The notes below the pieces were generated by a model. The model made no database searches. It saw only the letters and a list, made by a program, of their open reading frames with translations, and was not told where the DNA came from. Shown in pieces: positions 22,397-33,369 of a DNA stretch of 64,000 nucleotides. How positions within the stretch are numbered: the stretch's first letter is position 1; each line of letters opens with the position of its first letter. A program made the translations under genes and the position numbers. The DNA is taken from positions 2,420,041 through 2,484,040 of the forward strand of contig NW_003314263.1 in the NCBI RefSeq assembly GCF_000143415.4, read 5' to 3'. Source of the stretch: Selaginella moellendorffii. Lineage: Eukaryota > Streptophyta > Lycopodiopsida > Selaginellales > Selaginellaceae.

Positions 22397-24019
22397 TGTA
22401 AGCGACTAATTTTTTCATTCTACTTTAGTCACTTAACCACACCTTCGACCACTTGGAGGAGTCTCATTCACATCCTCCTTAAGTCCAATTCAGGATTTGG
22501 GACTTGCTAGCCCCGAGAATAGTATCCATGCCACTCATCCTTTGCACTTGGTCCAAGTGCTCCACGTGTCCGTCCCAAGACCAACACCCCAAGGTACCAC
22601 TGACATACCAGCCCATTATGCTAAGGCCATGCCCCTTTACCTTGGTCACACCGGTGGTCCAACACCACATGCATTGCAGTCCCGTCTCTCAATGACTGGG
22701 CCATCCATTCAAGAGTGACCATCCAAGGTCCACTCCTTAGCATCCTTAAGATGCCTGCAGACGTGGGGAGTTGCCTTCCCCAATATCCTTTTTACAATCC
22801 CCACCAAGTCCCTTTTCCGTCCATGGTCGAGTTTGCCTACACTGCCATTGGGACAAGGCCCACTGGCCCGACCACTAAGTCCCACTGTCCTCTGGGACTT
22901 TCTCACCACATGACCATATCCTTGGTCACCAGGGACTTTGGGACAACATTTCGGAACACTGTGGCCTTACGCGAGCCTCGTGGGTACTCTTCCCGCTTTC
23001 CACCTTTGGGTGTTTTAGCCATGGGCTTAGAGTGAGGTTCCATTGAGCCACTCTAGGTATCCAAATAGGTAGTGCCACCCACACTTGGATTGGGAGCATC
23101 GACCATTCAATCTCCCGAGGGAATTAAAGCTGACTCTTGAACACTCCACCAAACTACCCAACTTGACAGTCCGTATTCACTCTAGCCTTGGACCTCCCAG
23201 TGGTTATCCCATCACCCAACACCTGGGTACAGCCTTCCTGGACCAAACTGGCCTTTCCTGGCCAAACTAGCTCCACTGGAGTCCTCCCCCTTACTATACT
23301 TTTGGAGCTCACCAAACCCCCTAGGGTTTGGGAGACGAACGCTTTGGGCTTCCACCTTCTTAGACTCAAACTCGACTCGGACTCGGACTCAAACTCAGAC
23401 TTGGACTCGGGCTTGGGCTCAGTCTCGGCCTTGGCCTCGGTCTCGGCCTCGGCCTCGGTCTCGGTCTTGGTCTCGGTCTCGGTCTTGGTCCCGGTCTCGG
23501 TCTCAGTCTCAACTTCAGACTCCATCTCGGGTCCATCTCGGACTCCATCTCGGACTCCATCTTGGACTCCATCTCGGGTCCATCTCAGACTCCATCTCGG
23601 ACTCCATCTCGAACTCCATCTCGGGTCCATCTCGGACTCTATCTTGGACTCCATCTCAGGTCCATCTCGGACTCCATCTCGGTCCATCTCGGACTCCATC
23701 TTGGGTCCATCTTGGACTCCATCTCGGGTCTATCTCGGACTCCATCTCGGACTCCATTTCGGGTCCATCTCAGACTCCATCTCAGACTCTTTCACATGTC
23801 ATGTGTTAGTCCTCTTGTGTCCCTTTTCTAGAGACTCACTTATTGCTCGCTTCATGCTCATTTTTTGAGCACTTCGTTGGGAGTTCCACTTTCGCTCTCG
23901 ACCTTTCAAGTCAGAGCCTTTTAGTCCAAATGTGTTATGCTCGTTTGGCTTTCGCTTCGGCCACTACCACATGGCACTCTTTTGGCTCCACTTTGGGGCT
24001 TAGGGATTTATGTTTCACA
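22397..24019 (-). repeat. 3' LTR of the retrotransposon
   Basis: It is 1623 bases long. It keeps a 260-bp stretch (about 22590-22690 and flanks) lost from the other LTR and carries the longest minisatellite of the element. Confidence 0.85.
23362..23795. repeat. Minisatellite in the 3' LTR
   Basis: First come 6-base units around CTCGGN (CTCGGACTCGG, GTCTCGGTC), then 12- to 15-base units around GGACTCCATCTC. Copies differ by single bases and the unit number differs among LTRs. Confidence 0.85.
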
Positions 24020-27000
24020 ACTCCACCACCCATAGATGAAGTTCGATGTCCTTATCAAACGATAACCATTTTATAAAGTAACATGAGCATGTATTACCTT
24101 TTCCATCCTTGGCACCTAGCTAATATTCGTCAATGGTTTGACACCAAAAGCTTGCCATGCCTTGTCCAACCTCTAAAGAGCATAGTGTTTTTGACATAGA
24201 GACTCATTTGACCACCTTAGGTGGTTCTCTCCCTTTTATTGGTTTAGCTCTCGCTAAACCCATTAGAGACACCTTCTTTAGCTCAATCCCACTACTCATT
24301 CTCGAGTAGTTTCAACTTCTATTGACATAACCAATTCACCTTGGAAATTTTAATTTTGACTTCTCGAAATCAATTTCCTTGGTGTTTCCAACACCTTTCA
24401 TTGCACATATTGTGCAACTTCATTTCCCCATCCTAGGAAGTTTTCCACTTGAGAGCACCATCATCCTCCTTTCTATTTTGTGCCACCTTTGGCACCAAAT
24501 TCTAGCTATTATAAGTTGTGTTAGAGTTGTCCATAGCCCTATCATTTAGCTACTTTGCCACTCCCTCTCTTGAAGGTTTCACCTTTGCCAACTTGGAGGA
24601 ATTGAGAATCCATCCTTTGAAGCACACTTCGTTTTTCACAATCCGTTAGCATCTAACACATTAATGTCCCATGCCTAACTTTGCCATTTGGATTCCTTCC
24701 AATGAACTCCATGGCCCACACTTGGCCACTAGTTTTTTGCTTTTATCCATTGATTGTTGCACTGAGCAACATAATATCACTACCTCCATTCTCAAGGTAT
24801 CCTTTGGTTCCATGGCAAAGGCTCTACTTTGCTAAGTCCAGAAGGTGCTCACCCCTAGTAGGTCTCTTTAGCATTTTTTGCTACGGTCTCTATCCACAAC
24901 TCAATTTTGTGACCCTCCTATATATCTCTCCTAGAGACTACTTTCTTGGATTATCGTATTGGCACAACTGATTTCCCTTTAGTTGTCCTTCCCACTTGGT
25001 CACCTTGACCAAGTCACACCATTATCAATAGTTCAAATCAACACTTTGAACTAGGAATTATATTCCTTAACCTAAACAAAGATTTTGTCCTTGTTTAACA
25101 ATAAGATCACTTAGTGACCTCATCTTGACCCCTTAACAAGTCTACCAATAGGGACTAGGTTTTCCAGACCCTTTTTAAATTGTTGACTATGACCCCGGGG
25201 GCATCCCCCACACTTAGTAGTGCGCCCAAGCCAACCCTTAGCCAAGGATCCATAGCAACTAAGATTGGATGTCCCCATCTCATTCACCACGTCTTTAGTG
25301 CCCTTTGCACCAAAGTGTTCAAGTTAGATATGCCAAGCTTTCACTCTAAGCAATCTAATTGTATATCACGACTCTGGGGCATCCCCCACTTAGCAGTGTG
25401 CCCAAGCCAATCTCCTCATTAAGAGTTTATAACCACCAAAATATGAGTGTCCTCATATTCCAAACAATCACCACGCCCTAGTGATTTGGGACTCAAACCC
25501 AAGCACTAGAGGGTTGGGACTTGAACCCAACCTCTGTATATGCATCTATGGATAGCATCACTCAGGATGCCTGGTGTGACTCCCCACGCCAGTGCACCAA
25601 TTTATATCTAAAGCACGCTACGGATCATAGCTTAGGAACTTATTCCTGCCACATTGCCAAGTCCTCTCACTTGACAAATCTATGATCATGCATGGACTCC
25701 CCCATGCTTGGCCCCATGGGCCACCCCTTTTGAAGTTAGCACCTTCCATTAAGGGATTTGTTCCCCTGACTTGCCACTCTCGCTTAGCAAGTCATCCGAC
25801 CAATGTAATATGCTTTCATGCATAAGCATGAAAGTCATTGACCATCGACTTTCGTTCAAAGTCATCCCTTTGAACACTCGGGAATTACTTCTCCAACCTT
25901 GATAGCATTACCTTATGGCAAGCTTCAAGACCATGTTTTTGCTGCGCCATTCTGATTTTGCACATTCTATAAACCATTTACATTTGGCTTTTTAAGTACT
26001 ACACTATTTAGAATTGTCTTTGGGAACTTTGAAAGAACTCTGTCCCTTAGCTTGTTAAGGCCTCTCTTTTCGCAAGCCTTCCAATTGCCATATGGTCTAG
26101 CATGGATAATTCCATGCTTTAGACTCTTCATGGCATCACAATTGTTAATAATAATATGCTCGAACGCCCACTTGATTCTTCACTTCTAATTGACATAACC
26201 ACCCTTGGTTATGCTCTTCAATTCTTATGGTTTGGTTCTATCCTTTTACTACTTGTTTTTGGCCTTACACATTTCCTATGGTTATTTGCCTCAAAACTAA
26301 AAGGATAGCTTTGCACTTTCTACCATGCCTTAGCAAGTATTCTTGGGGATGAACTTACTTAACAGCTTAGGGAGTGGTTCCTCAATCCGGGTATGCTCAC
26401 CTTATAATCCCACACATCAGGATTAATATATGGGCCTTTATATGCCCATCACTAGCCTTGCCAAAATTCCATTTTTGGGTTTATCCAATTTAGGTAGATG
26501 GACTTCTCCTGTCTTTGCAACCTTGGACATTTGGATAGCATCTTCTATCCATCATTCGCTAGGGACTTAGTCCCTTAGGCCTTATCTATTACCCTCACTA
26601 CATCAAACACCACCTCCTAGTGTTCTAGAGTGTTTGGGTGTCCTAATAATGGCTTCTTTGACAATGAGCATTCCCTTTTACGATATTGACTTACTATATC
26701 GGCACATAAGCAATTTACCCCCCATAAGGGTATATTTAACTTCCTTATGCCATTAAGAAGTTTTGGGTAGCTACTTGCTACCAATTTAACTAATTATTTT
26801 GCACCTTTTGCTTAGTTGCCTCATAGTTGTCAAGTCCTACAACTCATCGTTGGTGCTTTCACACCTCTATTATTATCTGGGTCACCACACTCCAATTGCA
26901 TGCCTTCCAGCTTAGGCTATGCCATTTTCATTTCCATTAGGATTCCTTTGGGAAGGGGTTTTCATGAACCCGCCAACTCACCTTAAGGCATCACGCCTTG

Positions 27001-28064
27001 GCACCTTCAGTGTCTCCACGCGATCAATTCCACGAGCCTACCTTTATAACACTTCTTACTTGTGTTTAGGTCCTTGCCAAGACTAATACAATTCTTTCTC
27101 ATACCAACTATCCGTTAGCACTGCACTGTAGAGTTTACTCACAACTTTGTGTCAAAGTTGTTTTCTTCTGGGAACACTTTCCTTACAACTTTAGTATGGC
27201 ACATTTCGCCATCGATGAAATACTCACTATTCTCATACTTATATCCTATGATCTTCCCCAACCTTCATGGGGCACAACACACCTCAGTCTAAATGCTTTT
27301 AGCAATCCCTTAGGACCATTCCTTGACTCTACTTGAGTCATCTAGCATCTTTTTGGACTTTAAAATTCAATGACCCATAAAGTTTTATTTGAAGTGCTAA
27401 CTCATTGGAATACAACTTCTTGTATTCATATCCTACTCACAAGGACCATCTTTGAAAGTGTCACTCCAACACTTGATGTTGTTCCCTTGGGCAGCCTTTG
27501 CCCCTTAAGACTATTTGTCCATGTGATGAGAATACCAACTCATCCTCTAAGTACATCCCCAACTCCTTGGGTTGTTCTAGCATTTATCAAGGGTAGCCTC
27601 GACTACCATTTCAAAGGACTTGTGTCCTTTTCCGTATTTGACCTTCCACACTCATTAATTTTGGTCTCAAATTTATGAGCACCAACCTCAACTATATGAG
27701 GAAAATCTTGTGACTCCTTTATTGTTTTGGAGTCTTTATTTTTCCCGTGATCCCAACTATAGTTGTTTACCACAACTACATTAGCCAGTTTGCGGAGTCA
27801 AACGTTCATCTGGATCACATCCTCAACTCTTTGAGGAAAACTTTATACTGTTCCCAAGATATTGAAGTCGTTCCATTATTGGCCCTTTTCTATCCACCAT
27901 CTCACTTACAAGTTCACACATGAACTGTAGTGGAGAGCCATGTCTTCCCGACCTGCTACTCCTCACATATAGGCCCACTCCTAGGACCTTTCGATGCCAA
28001 CACCAGTGGTCATATACTTGAGCATCAATAAAAGTCAGACTAAGGAATAGCTTCAATACCAAAT
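24020..28064 (-). other. Interior of the LTR retrotransposon
   Basis: Four kilobases lie between the LTRs. No frame longer than about 100 codons and no gag, protease, integrase or reverse transcriptase motif that I can name. Stops are frequent on both strands. Confidence 0.6.
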
Positions 28065-29376
28065 TGTAAGCGACTAATTTTTCCATTCTACTTTAGTCAC
28101 TTAACTACACCTCCGACCACTTGGAGGAGTCTCATTCACATCCTCCTTAAGTCTAATTCAGGACTTGGGACTTGCTAGCCCCAAGAATAATATCCATGCC
28201 ACTCATCCTTTGCACTTGGTCCAAGTGCTCCACGTGTCCGGTCCCAAGACCGACACCCCAAGTCTCTCAATGACTGGGCCATCCATTCAGGAGTGACCAT
28301 CCAAGGTCCACTCCTTAGCATCCTTAAGATGCCTACAGATATAAGGAGCTGCCTTCCCCAATATCCCTTTTACAGTCCCCACCAAGTCCCTTTTCCGTCC
28401 ATGGTCGAATTTGCCTACACTGCCACTGGGATAAAGCCTATTGGCCCGACCACTAAGTCCCACTGTCCTCTGGGACTTTCTTACCACATGACCATATCCT
28501 TGGTCACCACACTAGAGGATTGCTCCTCTTCCATTCTATAGTCTGGGACTTTGGGACAACATTTCGGAACACTGTGGCCTTACGTGAGCCTCGTGGGTAC
28601 TCTTCCCACTTTCTGCCTTTGGGCTTAGAGCAAGGTTCCGTTAGGCCACGCCAGGTATCCAAGTAGGTAGTGCCACCCACACTTGGACTGGGAGCATCGA
28701 CCATTCAATCTCCTAAGGGAACTAGAGCTAGCTCTTGAACACTCCACCAAGCTACCCCACTTGACAGTCCATATTCACTCTAGCCTTGGACCTCCCATTA
28801 GTTATCCTGTCACCCAACACCTGGGTACAGCCTTACTGGGCCAAACTAGCCTTTCCTGGCCAAACTGGCTCCACTGGAGTCCTTCCCCTTACTATACTTT
28901 TGGAGTTCACCAAACCCCCTAGGGTCTGGGAGACGAACACTTTGGGCTTTCACCCTCTCAGACTTAAACTCGGACTCGGACTCGGACTCGGGCTCGGGCT
29001 CGGGCTCGGGCTCGAGCTCGGTCTCAGCCTCGGCCTTGGTCTCGGTCTTGGTCCCGGTCTCGGTCTTAGTCTCGGTCCCGGTCTCAGTCCCGGTCTCGGT
29101 CTTGGTCTCGACTTCGGACTCCATCTCGGGTCCATCTCGGACTCCATCTCGGTCCATCTCGGACTCTATCTCGGACACCATCTCGAGTCCATCTCGAACT
29201 CCATCTCGGGTCTATCTCGGACTCCATCTCGGACTTCATCTCGGGTCCATCTCAAACTCCATGTCGGACTCCTCCTTTTAGTCCGAACGTGTTATGCTCA
29301 TTTGGCTTTTGCTTCAGCCACTACCACATGACACCCTTTCGGCTCCACTTTGAGGCTTAGGGATTTGTGTCTCACA
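28065..29376 (-). repeat. 5' LTR of the retrotransposon
   Basis: It is 1312 bases long, shorter than its partner through a deletion near 28260 and a shorter minisatellite (28968-29270). The two LTRs have clearly diverged, so the insertion is not recent. Confidence 0.85.
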
Positions 29377-29408
29377 ATTAAGAACCATATTTACCAGTTG
29401 CTAAATGC

Positions 29409-31054
29409 TATAAATGACTAAATTTTCCATTCTACTTTAGTCACTTAACCACACCTCCGACCACTTGGAGGAGTCTCACTCACAACCTCCATAAGTCCTA
29501 TTTCGGACTTGGGCTTGCTAACCCTAAGAATAGCATCCTTGCCACTCAACCTTTGCACCTAGTCCAAGTGCTCCATATGTCTGATCCCATGACCGACACC
29601 CAAGGTACCACCAACATACCAGCCCGTTACGCTAGGCCGTGCCCATTCACCTTGGTCACACCAGTGGTCTAACACCACCTGCATCATAGTCCCATTTCTC
29701 AAGGACTAGGCCATTCGTCCATGAGTGATCATTCCAGATCCACTCCTTAGCATTTTTAGGATGCCCATAGACATGGGGAATAGCTTTCCCCAATATCCCT
29801 TTTCCGGTCCCCACCAAGTCCCTTTCTGCCCATGGCCGTGTTTGCCAACACTGCCACTGGATCGAGGCCCACAGGCCCGACCACTAAGTCCCACGGTCCT
29901 CTGGGATTTCCTCACCACCCAACTGTATCCTTGGTCACTACACCAGAAGACTCCTCCTCTTCCTTTCCACAGTTTGGGCCTTTAGGAAAACATTTCGGAA
30001 CACCGTGGCCCTATGCAGGCCTCGTGGGTACTCTCCCCACCTTCCATCTTTGGGTGCTCTAGCCATGGGCTTAAAGCGAGGTTCTGTTGAGCCATGCTAG
30101 GTATCCAAGTAGGTAATGCCACCCACACTTGGATTGGGAGCATCGGCCAGTCGATCTCCTGGGGGAACTAGAGCCAGCTCTTGAACATTTCACCAAACTA
30201 CCCCGTTTGTCAGTCCGTGTTCACTCTAGCCTTGGACTTCCTAGTGGTCAGTTCATCACCCAACACTGGGTACAACCTTCCTGGGCCAAACTGGCCTTTC
30301 CTGGCCAAACTAGCTCCACTGTAGTCCTCCCCCTCACTATACTTTTGGAGCTCACTAAACCCCCCAGGGTCTGGGAGATGAACGCTTTGGGCTTTCACCT
30401 TCTCAGACTCAAACTCGGACTCGGACTCAGACTCGGACTCGGACTCAGACTCGGAATCAGGCTCGGACTCGGGCTCGGGCTTGGTCTCGGCCTCAGCCTC
30501 AGTCTCGGTCCCGATCTCGGTCTCGGTCTCAGTCCCGGTCTCGGTCTCAACCTTGGACTCCATCTCGGGTCCTTCTCGAACTCCATCTTAGATTCCATCT
30601 TGGGTCCATCTCAGACTCCATCTCGGACTCTATCTCGGTCCATCTCAGACTCTATCTCAGGTCCATCTCGGACTCCATCTCGGTCCATCTCAGACTCCAT
30701 CTTGGACTCCATCTCAGACTCCATCTCGAGTCCATCTCAGACTCCATCTCCGGGTCCATCTCGAAGTCCATCTCGGACTCCATCTCAGGTCTACCTCGGA
30801 CTCCAACTCGGGTCCATTTCGGACCTCCACGTGTCATGTGTTGGTCCTTGTATGTCCCTTTCTTAGAGACTCACTTATTACTTGTTTCGTGCTTGTTCCT
30901 TGAGCACTTCGTTGAGAGTTCCACTCCCATTCTCAATCTTTCAAGTCGGAACTTTTAGTCCAAATGTGTTACGCTCGTTTGGCTTTTGCTTTGGCCACTA
31001 CCACGTGGCACCCTTTCGGCTCCACTTTGGGGCCTAGGGATTTTGTGTCTCACA
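29409..31054 (-). mobile_element. Solo LTR of the same family
   Basis: This is a third LTR, 1646 bases, with its own 5-bp duplication AATGC (29404-29408 and 31055-31059). Its first bases are TATAAATGAC instead of TGTAAGCGAC, a mutated end. It has its own minisatellite (30408-30825). A solo LTR arises when the two LTRs of one element recombine. Only 32 bases of host DNA separate it from the full element. Confidence 0.88.
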
Positions 31055-32777
31055 AATGCCTGCAAAATTAAAACCAAATAATTTTTAAGAGACATTATTG
31101 AGCGGAATATAAAATTTGGACAGTTGATTATATTTAAAGACGCATGGTCCATAAATACTTAAACTACACGACTATAACATTAAAAAATTAAAATATAACT
31201 AAAACCATATCTATAAATATGGTTGTATATATAAAAATTTATATGGAACACTATATCTGAATTGTGCTTAAAATTATGTGAACAAAATTGGTAAATATTA
31301 GTTTCAAAACTATATAGGTATCAGTAAATTATATAGAAAGATATATGTACATTTATTCTCAAAATACAACTCAATCATACTCAAAACTATACAAGAAACC
31401 ATTCCTTATGATTGCTAAATAGGGCATAAATCATGATGAAAACTATATACAAAACCATTAGTGGTTGTGGTCCCAAAACCAATGCATTAACAATTAAAAA
31501 ACTAGTCATAAAAGTCACATATGGTTTAACCATAGGCATAACCATCTTGTTTTGGTACTAGTTATAGTAAAAAAACCATGTTGATGAGCGTGTTGTGGTT
31601 GTGGTGCTGGGTAACACTATGCGGCATGGCCTCTGGCAGCCAGATGTCTTTCCCATGGAGATGAAGGCCAAGGTGTTGGAACCTTTGGTGGATCAAAGCT
31701 GGAAAAATCAAGGTACTTGATGATGGAGAAGAAAATTTGTGCACCTTGACTTGAATCATGATTTACTCCACAAGCTGCTGTGACAGCCATCAAGGCAATT
31801 TTGACACTAAATCATCTTTGCGACTGGCAAGAGCAGCGTTCTAGGAGCAGTGGCTCATGGTGCTATCTTAAATATCCTTGCAAAATATTTCCACTGTGCA
31901 GAACACACAATACCCATTCCTCATTGAAATGACATCAGTTGCTCTCACTCACTTGTTTTCTTTTGCATCTCCGCTCAGTGAGCTGTTGAGCTTCTTTAGA
32001 TTATCATTTGGAGGAAGTAGGGAATTCACAGCATGGTGAGTTTTGGAGTTGAAGTGTTGTTGGGATGTTAAGTATGAAGCTCAAATTGCAGATGCATTGT
32101 ATTTTTCTGGTATGTTGTTCTTGTGGTATTTTTTTCCCCAATATTTCTGTGGTACAATGTGGCTTGGTTTTTAAGGAGTTTAACGCATTTCCTCATCCAT
32201 TTCTCGTCACAGGGTCTTTTAGTGGTAATAAATTCCCACTCGCAGATAATATAAGCAAGGAACCAGTGGTTTCCAGAAGCCGAGTTTATTCGTCCCCAGT
32301 TTTTAAGTTGGAAAGTTGTGGGAGGGAGACTGCACAGGTGATGGAATTCTGCTGCTGTGCTCACCAGCAAAACTTGAGCACCCGAGTTGGATTGACTGGG
32401 GATAAGAAACTGGGAGGCTGTATCAAATGTCATCCTAGCGTATGCCGAAAACACTTAAGCAAAGAAGTTGTTTCTTTTGATGATCTATCCAGAGAGATTG
32501 CTTCTCGTGGAACATTTTGATCAAGGGGTTTGTGGATGCCGGGAAGCAGCACTGGCCCTGGCATGGCATTTGGAAGAAGCAAAGGGTTTCGTTTGATGCA
32601 ATAAGACGTGCTCGCAAGAAACACAATGGTCACTCTATTTTATACAAACAGACAACCTTGAACACACAAAGCACAGGTTGTCTATTTTTGCAAAGTTGAA
32701 AGGTGTTCTCCCAGAAAAGAGCACAATATTAACTCTTGGCCTTGTAGATCGGAATCATACTGTTCTTCACTTTTTTC

Positions 32778-32779
<2 letters not shown>
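31055..32779. other. Spacer with one unexplained open frame
   Basis: The DNA is AT-rich to about 31560. Then come short frames, the longest at 32065-32520 (plus, 151 codons). Its last third, from about 32430, resembles 33115-33290 and 60650-60800 (runs such as TTTTGATCAAGGGGTT and GGCATTTGGAAGA), so it belongs to a local repeat, probably a PPR-gene piece. I do not call a gene here. Confidence 0.45.
32700..32779 (-). pseudogene. NLR upstream-region relic
   Basis: The run AATATTAACTCTTGGCCTTGTAG matches, nearly base for base, the region just upstream of NLR copies 2 (42620) and 3 (51775). No NLR exon accompanies it, so the left boundary of the unit array appears to be a deleted NLR. Confidence 0.5.

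Positions 32780-32842
<63 letters not shown>
32780..32842. repeat. (CT)n(CA)n compound microsatellite
   Basis: About 17 CT units are followed by about 14 CA units. It lies between sequence resembling the upstream side of NLR copies 2 and 3 and the PPR relic. Confidence 0.9.
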
Positions 32843-32845
<3 letters not shown>

Positions 32846-32852
32846 TACCGTT

Positions 32853-33290
32853 TTGAGCAGCTGTTCTTCCATCCAGGCATTTGCTGTATTGGTTCAATTT
32901 TGCTTAAACACCAGCGACCTTCACGACATAAGAGCTAGATTGATTCACAGTGAGCACCACAATGATCGCTACCTCGCCAATCTCATCGTCCAAAAGTATG
33001 GGGAGCTGTGGGGTGCTCGACGGATCTTCGCTGGCTCTTGTGGAACATCTTGCTGGGAAAAATCGGTTGAGCGGAGATCCAAGAGGGATGTGGTCGCATG
33101 GAACTTGATCCTCGCAGAGTATGCCTAAATCGCTCATTCAAAAGAGATGTTTCTTTAGATGATCGAGGAATGTTTTGATCAAGGTGGGTTTGTGAATGCC
33201 ATGCGAGGAAGCAGCAGTTGCCGGGACAAGGCATTTAGAAGATGCAAAAGTTTTAATTGACGGGATGAGCATCGTCTTGTCTCTTGTACG
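32853..33290 (+). pseudogene. PPR gene relic
   Basis: The translation reads DRYLANLIVQKYG, then ARRIFA and RDVVAWNLILAEYA, the standard PPR pattern of plant PLS-class proteins. A stop follows at 33126, and the remainder to 33290 is in other frames. There is no start context and no neighbouring repeat, so it is a fragment. Confidence 0.7.
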
Positions 33291-33369
33291 GCGTTGATCC
33301 AGGCGTTTGGGAATAGAGGGCTCCTCTGCCGATCTTTGATGGGATCCGGGCGATCTTGTCACCGACGTC

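Larger units (their letters stand above)
22397..29376 (-). mobile_element. LTR retrotransposon, minus strand, no intact pol
   Basis: Two related LTRs flank a 4.0-kb interior. On the plus strand each LTR starts TGTAAGCGACTAA and ends with CACA. The 5-bp duplication ATTAA is present on both sides (22392-22396 and 29377-29381). A primer-binding site resembling initiator tRNA-Met (minus strand TTGGTATTGAAG, complement of 28050-28061) lies 3 bases inside the right LTR, and a purine-rich tract (minus strand ATGGGTGGTGGAG) adjoins the left LTR, which fixes the orientation. The interior has no long frame in either direction, so it is either decayed or a non-autonomous large element moved by a relative. 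Superfamily not determined. Confidence 0.88.

Noticed and set aside
23362-23795. CRISPR-like or regularly spaced array
   Set aside because: Units are directly adjacent without unique spacers, inside a plant LTR. It is a minisatellite.
23154-23868. Frames of 181-226 codons with Arg-Pro, Ser-Asp or Glu-Ser repeats in the LTRs (also 28786-29331, 30129-30866)
   Set aside because: They are products of a minisatellite with a unit length divisible by three, open in several frames on both strands. Not genes.
32065-32520. Plus-strand frame of 151 codons as a gene
   Set aside because: Cysteine-rich but without a signal, domain or splice context. Its last third is repeated elsewhere in other frames, so it is more likely composite.
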